Assembly (NCBI RefSeq): GCF_003002955.1
Contig: NZ_PVTJ01000002.1
Span: 124,001-188,000, forward strand
Reading direction: 5' to 3'
DNA length: 64,000 bases
Source of the DNA: Glycomyces artemisiae
GTDB lineage: Bacteria > Actinomycetota > Actinomycetes > Mycobacteriales > Micromonosporaceae
Below are positions 17,943 through 26,108 of this stretch, piece by piece. Each line of letters opens with the position of its first letter. Positions within the stretch are counted from its first letter, which is position 1. The position numbers were made by a program, and so were the translations under genes. The notes beneath the pieces were generated by a model that was not told the DNA's origin, ran no database searches, and worked only from the letters and a program-made list of their open reading frames with translations.

Positions 17943-20024
17943 TTACCCGCGGGCCGGAGGCCTTACTTTCGCGAGCGTGGAGGGCCGCCAGACGGCCTTA
18001 CCGATGTCGATCGTGAGCGCCGGGACGAGCAGGGACCGGACGACGACGGTGTCGAGGAGCACCCCGAAGGCGACGACGAACGCGATCTGCGCGAGGAACA
18101 GGATCGGCAGGACCGCGAGCGCCGAGAACGTCGCCGCGAGGACCACCCCGGCCGAGGTGATGACCCCGCCGGTGGCGACCAGTCCCCGGACAGTCCCGGC
18201 GCGGGTGCCCAGGCGCGCGGACTCCTCGCGGACCCGCGTCATCAGGAAGATGTTGTAGTCGATGCCGAGGGCCACGAGGAACACGAATCCGAAGAGGACG
18301 ACCGTCGGGTCGGCGCCGGGGAACCCGAAGAGGTGGTTGAACACCAGGGCCGAGACGCCCATGGTCGCGCCGAAGGACAGGACCACGGTGGCCGTCAGCA
18401 GCAGCGGGGCGACGATCGACCGCAGGAGGGCCATGAGCACCAGGAGGATCACGGCCAGGACGATCGGGATGATGACCGCGCGGTCCCGTTCGGACGTCGT
18501 GAGCGTGTCGAGCTGGATCGCGGTCGGGCCGCCTACCAAGGCGCCGTCGACGGCGTGGACCGCGTCCCGCAAACGCTCCACAGTGTCCAAAGCGGCGTCG
18601 GAGTCGGGCGCGTCCTCAAGGACCGCTTCGATCTCCACGAGGCCGTCCGCGGTGCGGACCCGCCCGGTCTCGTCGACCGCGGGCGCGGCGGAGGCGACCC
18701 CGTCGACCTGCGCGGCCGCGAGGACCTCGTCGAGGGACGACTCGTCCGCGACGATCACCGCGGGGGCGCCCGCGCCGGCCGCGAAGTGCGCGGCGAGGAC
18801 CTCCTGGCCCGCCACCGAGTCCACGTCGGTGAGGAACACCTCGGTCTGCGACGTCCCGTCCGCCTTGAGCTGCACCGTGAACGCTGCCGCGACCGCGAGC
18901 CCCGCGGCCGTCACCGCCCACACGACGCGGGGCCGGCGGGCGACGAGCGCCGCGACGCCCGCCCACAGCCGCGAGGGCCGGGCGCGCCCGGCGCCGACCC
19001 GGCGCGGCCAGAACGCGGCCCGCCCGAACAGGGCCAGCACCGCGGGCAGGAACGTCACCGCGGCGAGGAACGACCCGCCGATGCCGATCGCCGCGACCGG
19101 CCCGAGGCCCCGGTTCGACTCCAGCTGGCTGAACAGCAGGCACAGCACGCCGAGGACCACGGTCCCTGCCGAGGCCGCGATCGGCTCGATCGTGCCGCGC
19201 AGCGCCCGGCGCACCGCGGCGAACCGGTCGGCGCCGCCGTCGAGCTCCTCCTTGAAGCGCGCCACCAGCAGCAGCGCGTAGTCCGTGGCGGCCCCGAACA
19301 CGAGGATCGACAGGATGCCCTGGCTCTGGCCGTTCAGGTCCACGGCGCCCGCGTCGGCGAGCCAGTAGACGGCGGCGCTGGCGACCGCGAGCGCGAACCC
19401 GCAGGACAGGAGCACCAGGACGGGCAGGAGCGGGGAGCGGTAGACGAGCGCGAGGATCACGGCCACGACGGCGGCGGCCACGAGCAGGAGGAGGCCGTCG
19501 ACGCCGCCGAACGCCGCGCCGAGGTCGGCGCCGAGCGCGGCCTGGCCGGTGACGAGGACGTCGAGTCCGTCGGGGCGGTCCTCGGCGAGGAGGTCGCGGA
19601 TGTCGGCGACGGCGTCCGCGTCGTCGGCGCCGCTGTCGATGAGGACGACGAGCTGCGCGGCTTCGGGCGGGTCCTCGGCCGAGAGCTGCGGCGGGATCGA
19701 CGGCCCGGCGTTGAAGGGGAGCGCGGCGAGGCCGGCGGCCGCGGCGTCGAGGTAGGCGACGTCGGCGTCGGTGAGGCCGCCGGATCGCTCGGCGACGACG
19801 ATCGCGGGGACGGCCCCGGTGTCGTCGAATGCCTTGCGCAGCTCCATGACCTCGGTGGACTCGGCCGACGACGGGAGGAACGCGGAGCCGTCGTTGCTGG
19901 CGACCTCGCTGAGCTTCCCGGCGTAAGGGCCCGCGAAGGAGCCGAGGGCGAGCCAGGCGAGCGCGAGCAGCGCGGGGACCAGCCAGCGCAGGCGCCGGAC
20001 GGGCCGCGGTCGTTCAGGGGCCAT
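17943..20024 (-). CDS. MMPL/RND-family membrane exporter
   Basis: 693 aa with two repeats, each of one helix, a large outer loop and a five-helix bundle. The second-bundle motif GAATDYALLLVARFKEEL and the C-terminal equivalent GIDYNIFLMTRVREE are the proton-relay segments of MMPL proteins. These exporters move lipids or drugs using the proton gradient. The ATG at 20024 gives a clean first helix; the longer frame covers the photolyase region and is shadow. Divergent from a marR gene with a palindrome between them, so probably MarR-regulated. Confidence 0.93.
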   Translation of the reverse strand: MAPERPRPVRRLRWLVPALLALAWLALGSFAGPYAGKLSEVASNDGSAFLPSSAESTEVMELRKAFDDTGAVPAIVVAERSGGLTDADVAYLDAAAAGLAALPFNAGPSIPPQLSAEDPPEAAQLVVLIDSGADDADAVADIRDLLAEDRPDGLDVLVTGQAALGADLGAAFGGVDGLLLLVAAAVVAVILALVYRSPLLPVLVLLSCGFALAVASAAVYWLADAGAVDLNGQSQGILSILVFGAATDYALLLVARFKEELDGGADRFAAVRRALRGTIEPIAASAGTVVLGVLCLLFSQLESNRGLGPVAAIGIGGSFLAAVTFLPAVLALFGRAAFWPRRVGAGRARPSRLWAGVAALVARRPRVVWAVTAAGLAVAAAFTVQLKADGTSQTEVFLTDVDSVAGQEVLAAHFAAGAGAPAVIVADESSLDEVLAAAQVDGVASAAPAVDETGRVRTADGLVEIEAVLEDAPDSDAALDTVERLRDAVHAVDGALVGGPTAIQLDTLTTSERDRAVIIPIVLAVILLVLMALLRSIVAPLLLTATVVLSFGATMGVSALVFNHLFGFPGADPTVVLFGFVFLVALGIDYNIFLMTRVREESARLGTRAGTVRGLVATGGVITSAGVVLAATFSALAVLPILFLAQIAFVVAFGVLLDTVVVRSLLVPALTIDIGKAVWRPSTLAKVRPPARG

Positions 20025-20071
20025 GTGGGAGTCTCCTCGCGTCGCGGTGCAGCAGTGATTCCATGGACGGA

Positions 20072-20090
20072 TATTTCGATGGTCGAAATA
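20072..20090. promoter_or_regulatory. Likely MarR operator between exporter and marR
   Basis: A perfect inverted repeat TATTTCGA-TGG-TCGAAATA in a locally AT-rich stretch of the divergent region (20025-20132). Spacing and symmetry fit a MarR dimer site controlling both genes. Confidence 0.7.
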
Positions 20091-20132
20091 GTAGACTGCA
20101 TGCTGACCACCGACTCGGATAGGACGGCGCGT

Positions 20133-20636
20133 ATGACCCACGGCACCGAGGGTGGCGGACCCACCGACAGGGACCTGTCGCGGCTGCTCCAGAACCTCAC
20201 CGTCGAGTCGGACCGGTACGCGGAGCGCTTCGGCGCCAAGCACGGGCTGCACCGCACCGACGTCAACGCCCTCGCGCTCGTCATGGAGGCGGCCCGCCTC
20301 GGCGACCCGCTGTCGCCGTCGACGCTCGCGAGGGAGCTGGGCCTGTCCCCGTCGGCGACGACGGCGCTCATCGATCGGCTCGAAGCCCTCGGTCACGTCG
20401 AGCGCACGCGGCCCGCCGGCGACCGCCGCCGCGTGGCCCTGGAGGTCCCGGAGGCGGCCGTGGAGGCCAACCGGCACCTTTTCACGCCGCTCGCGATCGC
20501 GTTCGCGCAGGCGTGGACCGGGTTCAGCGCGGAGGAGCGGGAGGTCGTGGCCCGGTTCCTCAAGGTGAGCACCGAGACGATGAAGGCCGTCAGCGCCGAG
20601 GCGCACGATCAGGCCCGCGACCACCGGTCCCGGTAG
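20133..20636 (+). CDS. MarR-family transcriptional regulator
   Basis: 167 aa with the winged helix of MarR: LARELGLSPSATTALIDRLEALGHVERTRPAGDRRRVALEV (about 72-112; recognition helix then the DRR wing). It probably represses the divergent MMPL exporter and itself in response to a small ligand. AGGA precedes the ATG at 20133; an in-frame ATG at 20100 would add 11 residues. Its last 28 bases overlap the 3' end of the convergent photolyase gene. Confidence 0.9.
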   Translation: MTHGTEGGGPTDRDLSRLLQNLTVESDRYAERFGAKHGLHRTDVNALALVMEAARLGDPLSPSTLARELGLSPSATTALIDRLEALGHVERTRPAGDRRRVALEVPEAAVEANRHLFTPLAIAFAQAWTGFSAEEREVVARFLKVSTETMKAVSAEAHDQARDHRSR

Positions 20637-21787
20637 GCCCCTTCGGGGTCGAACCGGGCGGTCTGCCGCTCGTGGTTGAATCCGCGGTTCGGGCGGGTGT
20701 CGTTCCCGGTCCCGGCCGTCCACTGCCAGTTGCCCCAGTTGTTCGCCTCGTCGAGGTCCACGAGGTGCGCGGCGAAGTGGGCGGCGCCGTCGCGCCAGTC
20801 GAGGCCGAGGGTCTTGACGAGGTATCCGGCGGTGATGAGGCGGGCGCGGTTGTGCATCCAGCCCTCGGCGTGGAGCTGGCGCATCCCGGCGTCGACGATG
20901 TCGACCCCGGTGGAGGCGGTCCGCCACGCTTCGAGGGCTGTCAGGTCCGCGTCCCAGGTGTCGCTCGCGCCCTTGCGGTACGGGGTGTCGGTGAGCGCGG
21001 GGAACGCGGCGAGGACCTGGAGGTGGAAGTCCCTCCAGCACAGCTGCCGGACCATCGCCTCGGGCAGGCGCGGGTCGTCGGCGGCCGCTCGGGCCGAGAG
21101 GCAGCCGAGCGCGAGGTAGGGGCTGAGGCGGGAGGTGCGGTCCCCGGCGAGGTCGTCGTGGCGCTCGCCGTAGTCGCCGGAGCCCGGGGCCCAGGCGTCG
21201 AGGCGGGCGAGGGCGGCGCGCTCGCCGCCGGGCGGGAGGCAGGTCGCGGTCGGCTCTGCGGGCGGGAGGTCGTGGGAGCCGGGCAGGTCGGGGACGTCGA
21301 GCCGGTCCGGTTCGGGGGCGATCGGACGCCGCGGCGCCTGCGACCAGGCCCGCCAGTACGGAGTGAAGACCTTGTAGTGGTCGCCGCCGCCGCTGGGGAG
21401 GAGTCGGCCGGGCTCGACCGCGGCAGGACCGGGGACGACCTGGAGTTCCGCCGCCGCGGCGAGGCCCGCGAGCATCCCTTCCGCGAAGCGCCCGGCGTCG
21501 GAGGCGCACACGACGAGGTCGGCGCCGGTCGCGGCGAGCACGTCCTTCACCTGGGCGACCGTGTCGCCGCGGCGGACGACGAGGCCGCCTCCCAAGGCGC
21601 GCAAGGACTCCCGCAGGTCGTCGAGGGATTCGAGGAGGAACTGCCGCTGGTTCGGGTTCGCCGCGCGGGCGGGGTCGTCGACGTACAGCGGGACGACCCG
21701 GTCGGCGTCCCGGCCGGCCGCGGCGAGCGCCGGGTTGTCGTGGACCCGCAGGTCGCGCGTGAACAGCAGGACGGCGGTGCGGGTCAT
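20609..21787 (-). CDS. phr: Deoxyribodipyrimidine photolyase (class I type)
   Basis: 392 aa. The N-terminal antenna domain starts AVLLFTRDLRVHDNPAL; the FAD-binding C-terminal domain shows TRLSPYLALGCLS-like DRTSRLSPYLALGCLSAR, WRDFHLQ, DAGMRQL, WMHNRAR and NNWGNWQW. It repairs UV pyrimidine dimers with blue light. The C-terminus (FDPEGAYRDRWSRA) is about a dozen residues shorter than most relatives. The ATG at 21787 is preferred over an upstream start at 21859. The 3' end overlaps marR. Confidence 0.92.
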   Translation of the reverse strand: MTRTAVLLFTRDLRVHDNPALAAAGRDADRVVPLYVDDPARAANPNQRQFLLESLDDLRESLRALGGGLVVRRGDTVAQVKDVLAATGADLVVCASDAGRFAEGMLAGLAAAAELQVVPGPAAVEPGRLLPSGGGDHYKVFTPYWRAWSQAPRRPIAPEPDRLDVPDLPGSHDLPPAEPTATCLPPGGERAALARLDAWAPGSGDYGERHDDLAGDRTSRLSPYLALGCLSARAAADDPRLPEAMVRQLCWRDFHLQVLAAFPALTDTPYRKGASDTWDADLTALEAWRTASTGVDIVDAGMRQLHAEGWMHNRARLITAGYLVKTLGLDWRDGAAHFAAHLVDLDEANNWGNWQWTAGTGNDTRPNRGFNHERQTARFDPEGAYRDRWSRA

Positions 21788-21869
21788 GGCGGCTCCAGAC
21801 GTCGGCGCCGACCGGGCCGGGCGGCCCGCGCAGCGTAACCGCCGCGCCCGCCCCGCCACGGGAGGCGCG

Positions 21870-22469
21870 TCAGCGGGGCGGCTCGACCCCGGTCCGGGCC
21901 TTGACGACGCCGACGGGGCACGAGAGGCCGTTGGGGCCGTGGTCGCAGTAGCCGTTCGGGTGCTTGTGCAGGTACTGCTGGTGGTCCTCCTCGGCGAGCC
22001 AGTAAGGGCCCGCGGGGCGGATCGCGGTGGTGATCGCGCCGAGCCCGGCGGCGGCGACGACCGGCGCGAACGCGGTCCGGCTCGCCTCTGCCGCGGCCTG
22101 CTGCCCAGGGGTCGTCGTGTAGACGACCGACCGGTACTGGCTGCCGATGTCGTTGCCCTGCCGCATGCCCTGCGTCGGGTCGTGGTGCTCCCAGAAGACC
22201 TTGAGGAGGTCCTCGTAGTCGACCTCGGCGGGGTCGTAGACGACCCGCACGGCCTCGGCGTGGCCGGTCAGGCCGGTGCAGACCTCCTCGTAGGAGGGCT
22301 TCTCAGTGTTGCCGCCCATGTAGCCCACGGAGGTCGTCCACACCCCCGGCACGCGCCAGAACAGGCGCTCGGCCCCCCAGAAGCAGCCCATGCCGAAGTA
22401 GGCGACGGCCGCATCGGGACCGGGAACGCCTTCGACGGGGTGCTTCAGGACCGGGTGCACGGTGCTCAT
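21870..22469 (-). CDS. msrA: Peptide methionine-S-sulfoxide reductase MsrA
   Basis: 199 aa. The catalytic motif GCFWG (C29) is present, followed by [12 protein letters not shown] and the QYRSVVY block. A C-terminal region with two further cysteines ([12 protein letters not shown]) can regenerate the active site through disulfide exchange with thioredoxin. It repairs oxidised methionine. Lies 82 bp upstream of the photolyase gene on the same strand, so the two repair genes may be co-transcribed. Confidence 0.95.
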   Translation of the reverse strand: MSTVHPVLKHPVEGVPGPDAAVAYFGMGCFWGAERLFWRVPGVWTTSVGYMGGNTEKPSYEEVCTGLTGHAEAVRVVYDPAEVDYEDLLKVFWEHHDPTQGMRQGNDIGSQYRSVVYTTTPGQQAAAEASRTAFAPVVAAAGLGAITTAIRPAGPYWLAEEDHQQYLHKHPNGYCDHGPNGLSCPVGVVKARTGVEPPR

Positions 22470-22534
22470 CCGGCAAGTCTGGCACGCGCGAATTACAGGT
22501 GCCAGGCGTCCGACCGGGCCGCTACCGTGGACCG

Positions 22535-22921
22535 ATGGTCTCGAAACTCAACCAGTTCACGTTCGACGCCCGCGACGGCTACGAGCTCGCGAAATTCTGG
22601 AAAGCGGTCACCGGCTACACCGAGCATCCCGACTACCCCAACAAGCCCGAGGAGGAGGAGAACTTCATCGGCCCCGGCGGCGCGCACCCGGGGCTCCTGT
22701 TCATCAACGTCCCCGAGGGCAAGACCGTGAAGAACCGGCTCCACCTCGACATCGCGCCGGAGCACGGCACCCGCGACGAGGAGGTCGAGCGGCTCCTCGC
22801 CCTCGGCGCCACCCTCTACGAGGACCACCGCGAGCCCGACGGCACCGGCTGGGTCACCATGCGCGACCCGGAGGGCAACGAGTTCTGCGTCGAGCGCTCC
22901 GACGCCGAGCGCGGCCGCTAG
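22535..22921 (+). CDS. Glyoxalase/VOC-fold protein
   Basis: 128 aa, one vicinal-oxygen-chelate domain pair: begins with the strand [24 protein letters not shown] and ends with [14 protein letters not shown], the usual C-terminal metal-binding strand. The family includes glyoxalases, bleomycin resistance proteins and dioxygenases; the substrate cannot be told. Divergent from msrA (65 bp), with a terminator downstream. Confidence 0.88.
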   Translation: MVSKLNQFTFDARDGYELAKFWKAVTGYTEHPDYPNKPEEEENFIGPGGAHPGLLFINVPEGKTVKNRLHLDIAPEHGTRDEEVERLLALGATLYEDHREPDGTGWVTMRDPEGNEFCVERSDAERGR

Positions 22922-22937
22922 GACGACCCTGAACGCG

Positions 22938-22970
22938 ACCGCGGGCCGCCCGTCACGGGCGGCCCGCGGT
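22938..22970. terminator. Terminator hairpin between convergent genes
   Basis: A perfect 15-bp stem (22938-22952 with 22956-22970, loop TCA). A second small stem AGGCCC/GGGCCT (23000-23016) lies closer to the minus-strand gene and may terminate it. Confidence 0.8.
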
Positions 22971-23026
22971 GCGAAGTCCGGTGGCGTCTCCTGCCGAAGA
23001 GGCCCGTCGGGGGCCTTTGCTCGAAG

Positions 23027-23290
23027 CTACTTCTCCGCGACGGCGTCGAGCTGGCCGTCGCCGTCCGCGTCGACGGCGGCGGTGTCGTACTTGCCGTCCC
23101 CGTCGTGGTCGATGAGCACGTGGTCGATGACCCCGTCGCCGTCCTTGTCGACCGCGAGGAGGTCCGCGGTGCCGTCGCCGTCGACGTCCACGTGGTACTC
23201 GACCGACCCGTCTCCGTTGCGGCGCACGCCGACCGTCTCGTCGACACCGTCGCCGGTGATGTCCATCTTGTGTACTTCGTCGAAGCCCAT
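23027..23290 (-). CDS. Small acidic repeat protein with DxDGD calcium-binding-like motifs
   Basis: 87 aa, nearly all of it consecutive short repeats of the type D-x-(D/N)-G-D-G-x-x-D (six copies, e.g. DITGDGVDE, DVDGDGTAD, DKDGDGVID, DHDGDGKYD, DADGDGQLD). Such loops coordinate Ca2+ as in thrombospondin type 3, dockerin and EF-hand loops. There is no signal peptide, so it would act in the cytoplasm or leave by another route. AGGAG lies 7 bases before the ATG at 23290, and an upstream ATG at 23350 is unlikely. Divergent from metB. Confidence 0.75.
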   Translation of the reverse strand: MGFDEVHKMDITGDGVDETVGVRRNGDGSVEYHVDVDGDGTADLLAVDKDGDGVIDHVLIDHDGDGKYDTAAVDADGDGQLDAVAEK

Positions 23291-23384
23291 GAGGCATCTC
23301 CTAAGCAAGGAAGTGGTAAGTGTCGTCTGCACGATAGCGCGCCTATCCATAGCCAGTGGTACTCGCGTCGGCTAGCTTAGGGAC

Positions 23385-24530
23385 ATGCATGACGGTCACG
23401 GGTTTTCCACACGCGCCATCCACGCCGGTCAGGAGCCGGATCCGCTGACGGGCGCGGTAGTGCCGCCGATCTACGCGACCTCCACCTACAAGCAGGACGG
23501 GGTCGGGGGCCTCCGCGGCGGCTACGAGTACTCCCGGTCGGGCAACCCGACCCGGACCGCGCTGGAGACCTGCCTGGCCGCGATCGAGGGCGGCACGCGC
23601 GCGTTCGCGTTCGCCTCCGGCCTCGCCGCAGAGGACGCGATCCTGCGGGCGCTCCTGTCCCCCGGCGACCACGTCGTCATCCCCGACGACGCCTACGGCG
23701 GCACGTTCCGCCTGTTCGACAAGGTCGCCGTCCGCTGGGGCCTGCGGTACACCGCCGCCCCGATCACCGACCTGTCCGCGCTCACCGCGTGCATGAGCGA
23801 GGGCACGAAGATGGTGTGGGTCGAGACGCCCACCAACCCGCTGCTCAACATCGCCGACATCGAGCAGATCGCCGACATCGCCCACCGCCACGGCGCGATC
23901 CTGGTCGTGGACAACACGTTCGCGAGCCCGTACCTCCAGCAGCCGCTCGCGCTCGGCGCCGACGTCGTCGTCCACTCCACCACCAAGTACATCGGCGGCC
24001 ACTCCGACGTCGTCGGCGGCGCCGCGATCGTCCGCGACGATGAGATCGCCGACGCGATCGCGTTCCACCACAACGCGATGGGCGCCGTCGCCGGGCCGTT
24101 CGACGCGTTCCTGACCCTCCGCGGCGTCAAGACCCTCGGGGTGCGCATGGACCGCCACTGCGACAACGCCGAGCGCGTCGCCGAGTTCCTCGCGGGCCAC
24201 CCGAAGATCGCCGAGGTCCGCTACCCCGGCCTCGCCGAGCACCCCGGGCACGACGTCGCGGGCAAGCAGATGAAGCGCTACGGCGGCATGATCTCCTTCC
24301 GCCACAAGGACGGCGAGCAGGCCGCGGTCGACGTCTGCGCCCGCACCGAGGTGTTCACGCTCGGCGAGTCCCTCGGCGGCGTGGAGTCCCTCATCGAGCA
24401 CCCGGGGCGCATGACCCACGCCTCGGTCGCCGGCAGCGCCCTGGAGGTCCCCGCGGACCTGGTGCGCCTGTCGGTCGGCATCGAGGACGCCGACGACCTC
24501 CTGGCCGACCTGCGCCAGGCGCTCGGCTGA
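23385..24530 (+). CDS. metB: Cystathionine gamma-synthase/lyase (PLP enzyme)
   Basis: 381 aa, full length for the Cys/Met metabolism PLP family. K201 in HSTTKYIGGHSD binds PLP; other marks are YEYSRSGNPTR, FASGLAAE and VETPTNPLL. It joins O-acylhomoserine and cysteine to cystathionine, or cleaves cystathionine in the reverse direction. Synthase and lyase cannot be separated safely by eye, so the symbol is the most likely one. The downstream amidase-like gene follows after 51 bp. Confidence 0.9.
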   Translation: MHDGHGFSTRAIHAGQEPDPLTGAVVPPIYATSTYKQDGVGGLRGGYEYSRSGNPTRTALETCLAAIEGGTRAFAFASGLAAEDAILRALLSPGDHVVIPDDAYGGTFRLFDKVAVRWGLRYTAAPITDLSALTACMSEGTKMVWVETPTNPLLNIADIEQIADIAHRHGAILVVDNTFASPYLQQPLALGADVVVHSTTKYIGGHSDVVGGAAIVRDDEIADAIAFHHNAMGAVAGPFDAFLTLRGVKTLGVRMDRHCDNAERVAEFLAGHPKIAEVRYPGLAEHPGHDVAGKQMKRYGGMISFRHKDGEQAAVDVCARTEVFTLGESLGGVESLIEHPGRMTHASVAGSALEVPADLVRLSVGIEDADDLLADLRQALG

Positions 24531-24581
24531 CCGCCGCCTCCCCCCGGTAGAGCCCCAGTCCCCCGCGAGAAAGGACGATCA

Positions 24582-25949
24582 GTGAGCTGGTCGGGAACCA
24601 CTGCGCAGCAGATAGCGAAGGCGGTCCGGCGCGGCGACGCGGACGCCTCGGTCGTCGTCGACCACCATCTGCGCCGCATCGAGGACCACCGCGAGGCCGA
24701 CGCCGCCCTCACCAGCGTCCGCAAGATCGAATCGCTCGCCGAGGCCGCGGCCGTCGACGACATCGAGAACCGCGACGCCCTCCCCGCCGCGGGCGTCCCC
24801 GTCGCGGTCTGCGAGCAGCTCCCGGTCACCGGGCACGCCCCGCGGCTCGGGTCCAACGCCGCGGTCCTGCCCATCGCCGACACCGACCACCGTGCGGTGC
24901 AGCGCATCCGCGGCGCGGGCGCGGTCGTCGTGGCCTTCGGGCGCTCCTCCGAGCTGGGGCTGTGGCCCGCCACCGACGACGACGGCAACGTCCCCGCCAA
25001 CCCCTGGCGCCCCGACCGCGGCATCGGCGGCCCCTCCGGCGGCACCGCCCTCGCGGTCGCCACCGGCGCCGCCCCCATCGGCATCGGCCTCGACGGCCCC
25101 GGCTCCGCGGGCGGCGTCCGCACCGCCGCCGCGGCCTGCGGCATCGTCGCCTACAGCCCCGAGCACGTGCCCGCCGACATCAACGCCGACCCCGAGCACT
25201 GGCTCGGCGGCCACGTCGGCGTCATGGCGACCACAGTGGACGACGCGGCGCTGGCCTATGCGGCCCTGACGCACCGCTCCCCGCGCTCCACCGGCGATCC
25301 GGGGCGCCTGCGCATCGCCGCCACGAACTCCGCCCCGCTGCCCGCCCGCGTCGACGACGACGCCACCAAGTGGCTGCTCAAGGCCGTCCGGTCGCTGACC
25401 GACCTCGGCCACGACACCTTCCGCGCCAAGCCCCGCTTCGGCGCGCGCCTCACCCCCGCGTCGTCGGGCGCGTGGACCTGCGCCGCGTACCTCCGCAGCC
25501 TCAAGTGCGGGCCCGACGGGCTCCAGCGGCGCACCAAGCGCCTTGTGGCCGTGGGCGAGCGGACGTACCTCGGCGGCCTGTTCGGCGGCGTCCTCGGCGA
25601 CGGCAACCGCGTCCGCCGCCACCTGGAGGACTGGTTCGACCTGGAGGACTACGACGTCCTCATCACCCCCGGCCTGCCCGCGGCCCCGCCCGCCGCCAAG
25701 GAGTGGTCCCTGGAGCCCTTGCGCTCCAACGTCACCCACCTCGCCTCGGCCGCGGCCTTCACCGCCCCGTTCAGCCTCGCCGGGCTGCCCGCCCTGGTCG
25801 TCCCGGTCGGCATGCGCTCCGACGGCGCCCCCGCGACCGTGCAGCTCGTCGGCCCGCCCGGCTCCACCGGCCGCCTCTTCGACGTCGCCGCCCAGCTGAT
25901 CGCCAAGCTCCGCCCGCGCCGCTACGCGCCGGGCCTGAGCTGGGACTAG
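24582..25949 (+). CDS. Amidase-signature-fold protein with degraded catalytic triad
   Basis: 455 aa with the amidase signature fold from end to end, closing with the typical SLAGLPALVVPVG strand. Known amidases use Lys, cis-Ser and Ser. Here the Lys position in GVPVAVKD reads GVPVAVCE (C77), the cis-Ser of GGSSGGS is T155 (GGPSGGT), and only the nucleophile equivalent S175 (GLDGPGS) remains. It may be a non-catalytic homologue or an enzyme with changed chemistry. GTG start at 24582 with GAAAGGA upstream. Likely co-transcribed with metB. Confidence 0.82.
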   Translation: MSWSGTTAQQIAKAVRRGDADASVVVDHHLRRIEDHREADAALTSVRKIESLAEAAAVDDIENRDALPAAGVPVAVCEQLPVTGHAPRLGSNAAVLPIADTDHRAVQRIRGAGAVVVAFGRSSELGLWPATDDDGNVPANPWRPDRGIGGPSGGTALAVATGAAPIGIGLDGPGSAGGVRTAAAACGIVAYSPEHVPADINADPEHWLGGHVGVMATTVDDAALAYAALTHRSPRSTGDPGRLRIAATNSAPLPARVDDDATKWLLKAVRSLTDLGHDTFRAKPRFGARLTPASSGAWTCAAYLRSLKCGPDGLQRRTKRLVAVGERTYLGGLFGGVLGDGNRVRRHLEDWFDLEDYDVLITPGLPAAPPAAKEWSLEPLRSNVTHLASAAAFTAPFSLAGLPALVVPVGMRSDGAPATVQLVGPPGSTGRLFDVAAQLIAKLRPRRYAPGLSWD

Positions 25950-25972
25950 CCGGGACCCGCACCGACCTGCCC

Positions 25973-26012
25973 GGGCCGGACCAGCCGCTCCGCGGCTGGT
26001 CCGGCCCTCTTG
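25973..26012 (+). terminator. Terminator after amidase-like gene
   Basis: A perfect 15-bp stem (25973-25987 with 25993-26007, loop CTCCG) followed by a pyrimidine-rich tail. Confidence 0.82.
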
Positions 26013-26036
26013 CGAACCCTCCTCGGGTTCACTAAT

Positions 26037-26051
26037 GTTCGCGATGTGCAC
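26037..26051. promoter_or_regulatory. Putative PcaR operator upstream of pcaF
   Basis: GTTCGCGATGTGCAC, about 58 bp before the pcaF start. It closely resembles the 15-bp site described for Pseudomonas PcaR (GTTCGATAATCGCAC, from memory) and the two palindromes in the pcaI promoter region of this window. Confidence 0.5.
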
Positions 26052-26108
26052 ACAGTTTCATCATGCGCACACTCAAATCGACCCTCCTCCGCGAACCCTG
26101 GGGCCGCC

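Noticed and set aside
18333-20636. 767-aa plus-strand frame that contains marR at its end
   Set aside because: Only the last 167 codons are real MarR; the rest is shadow of the MMPL gene.
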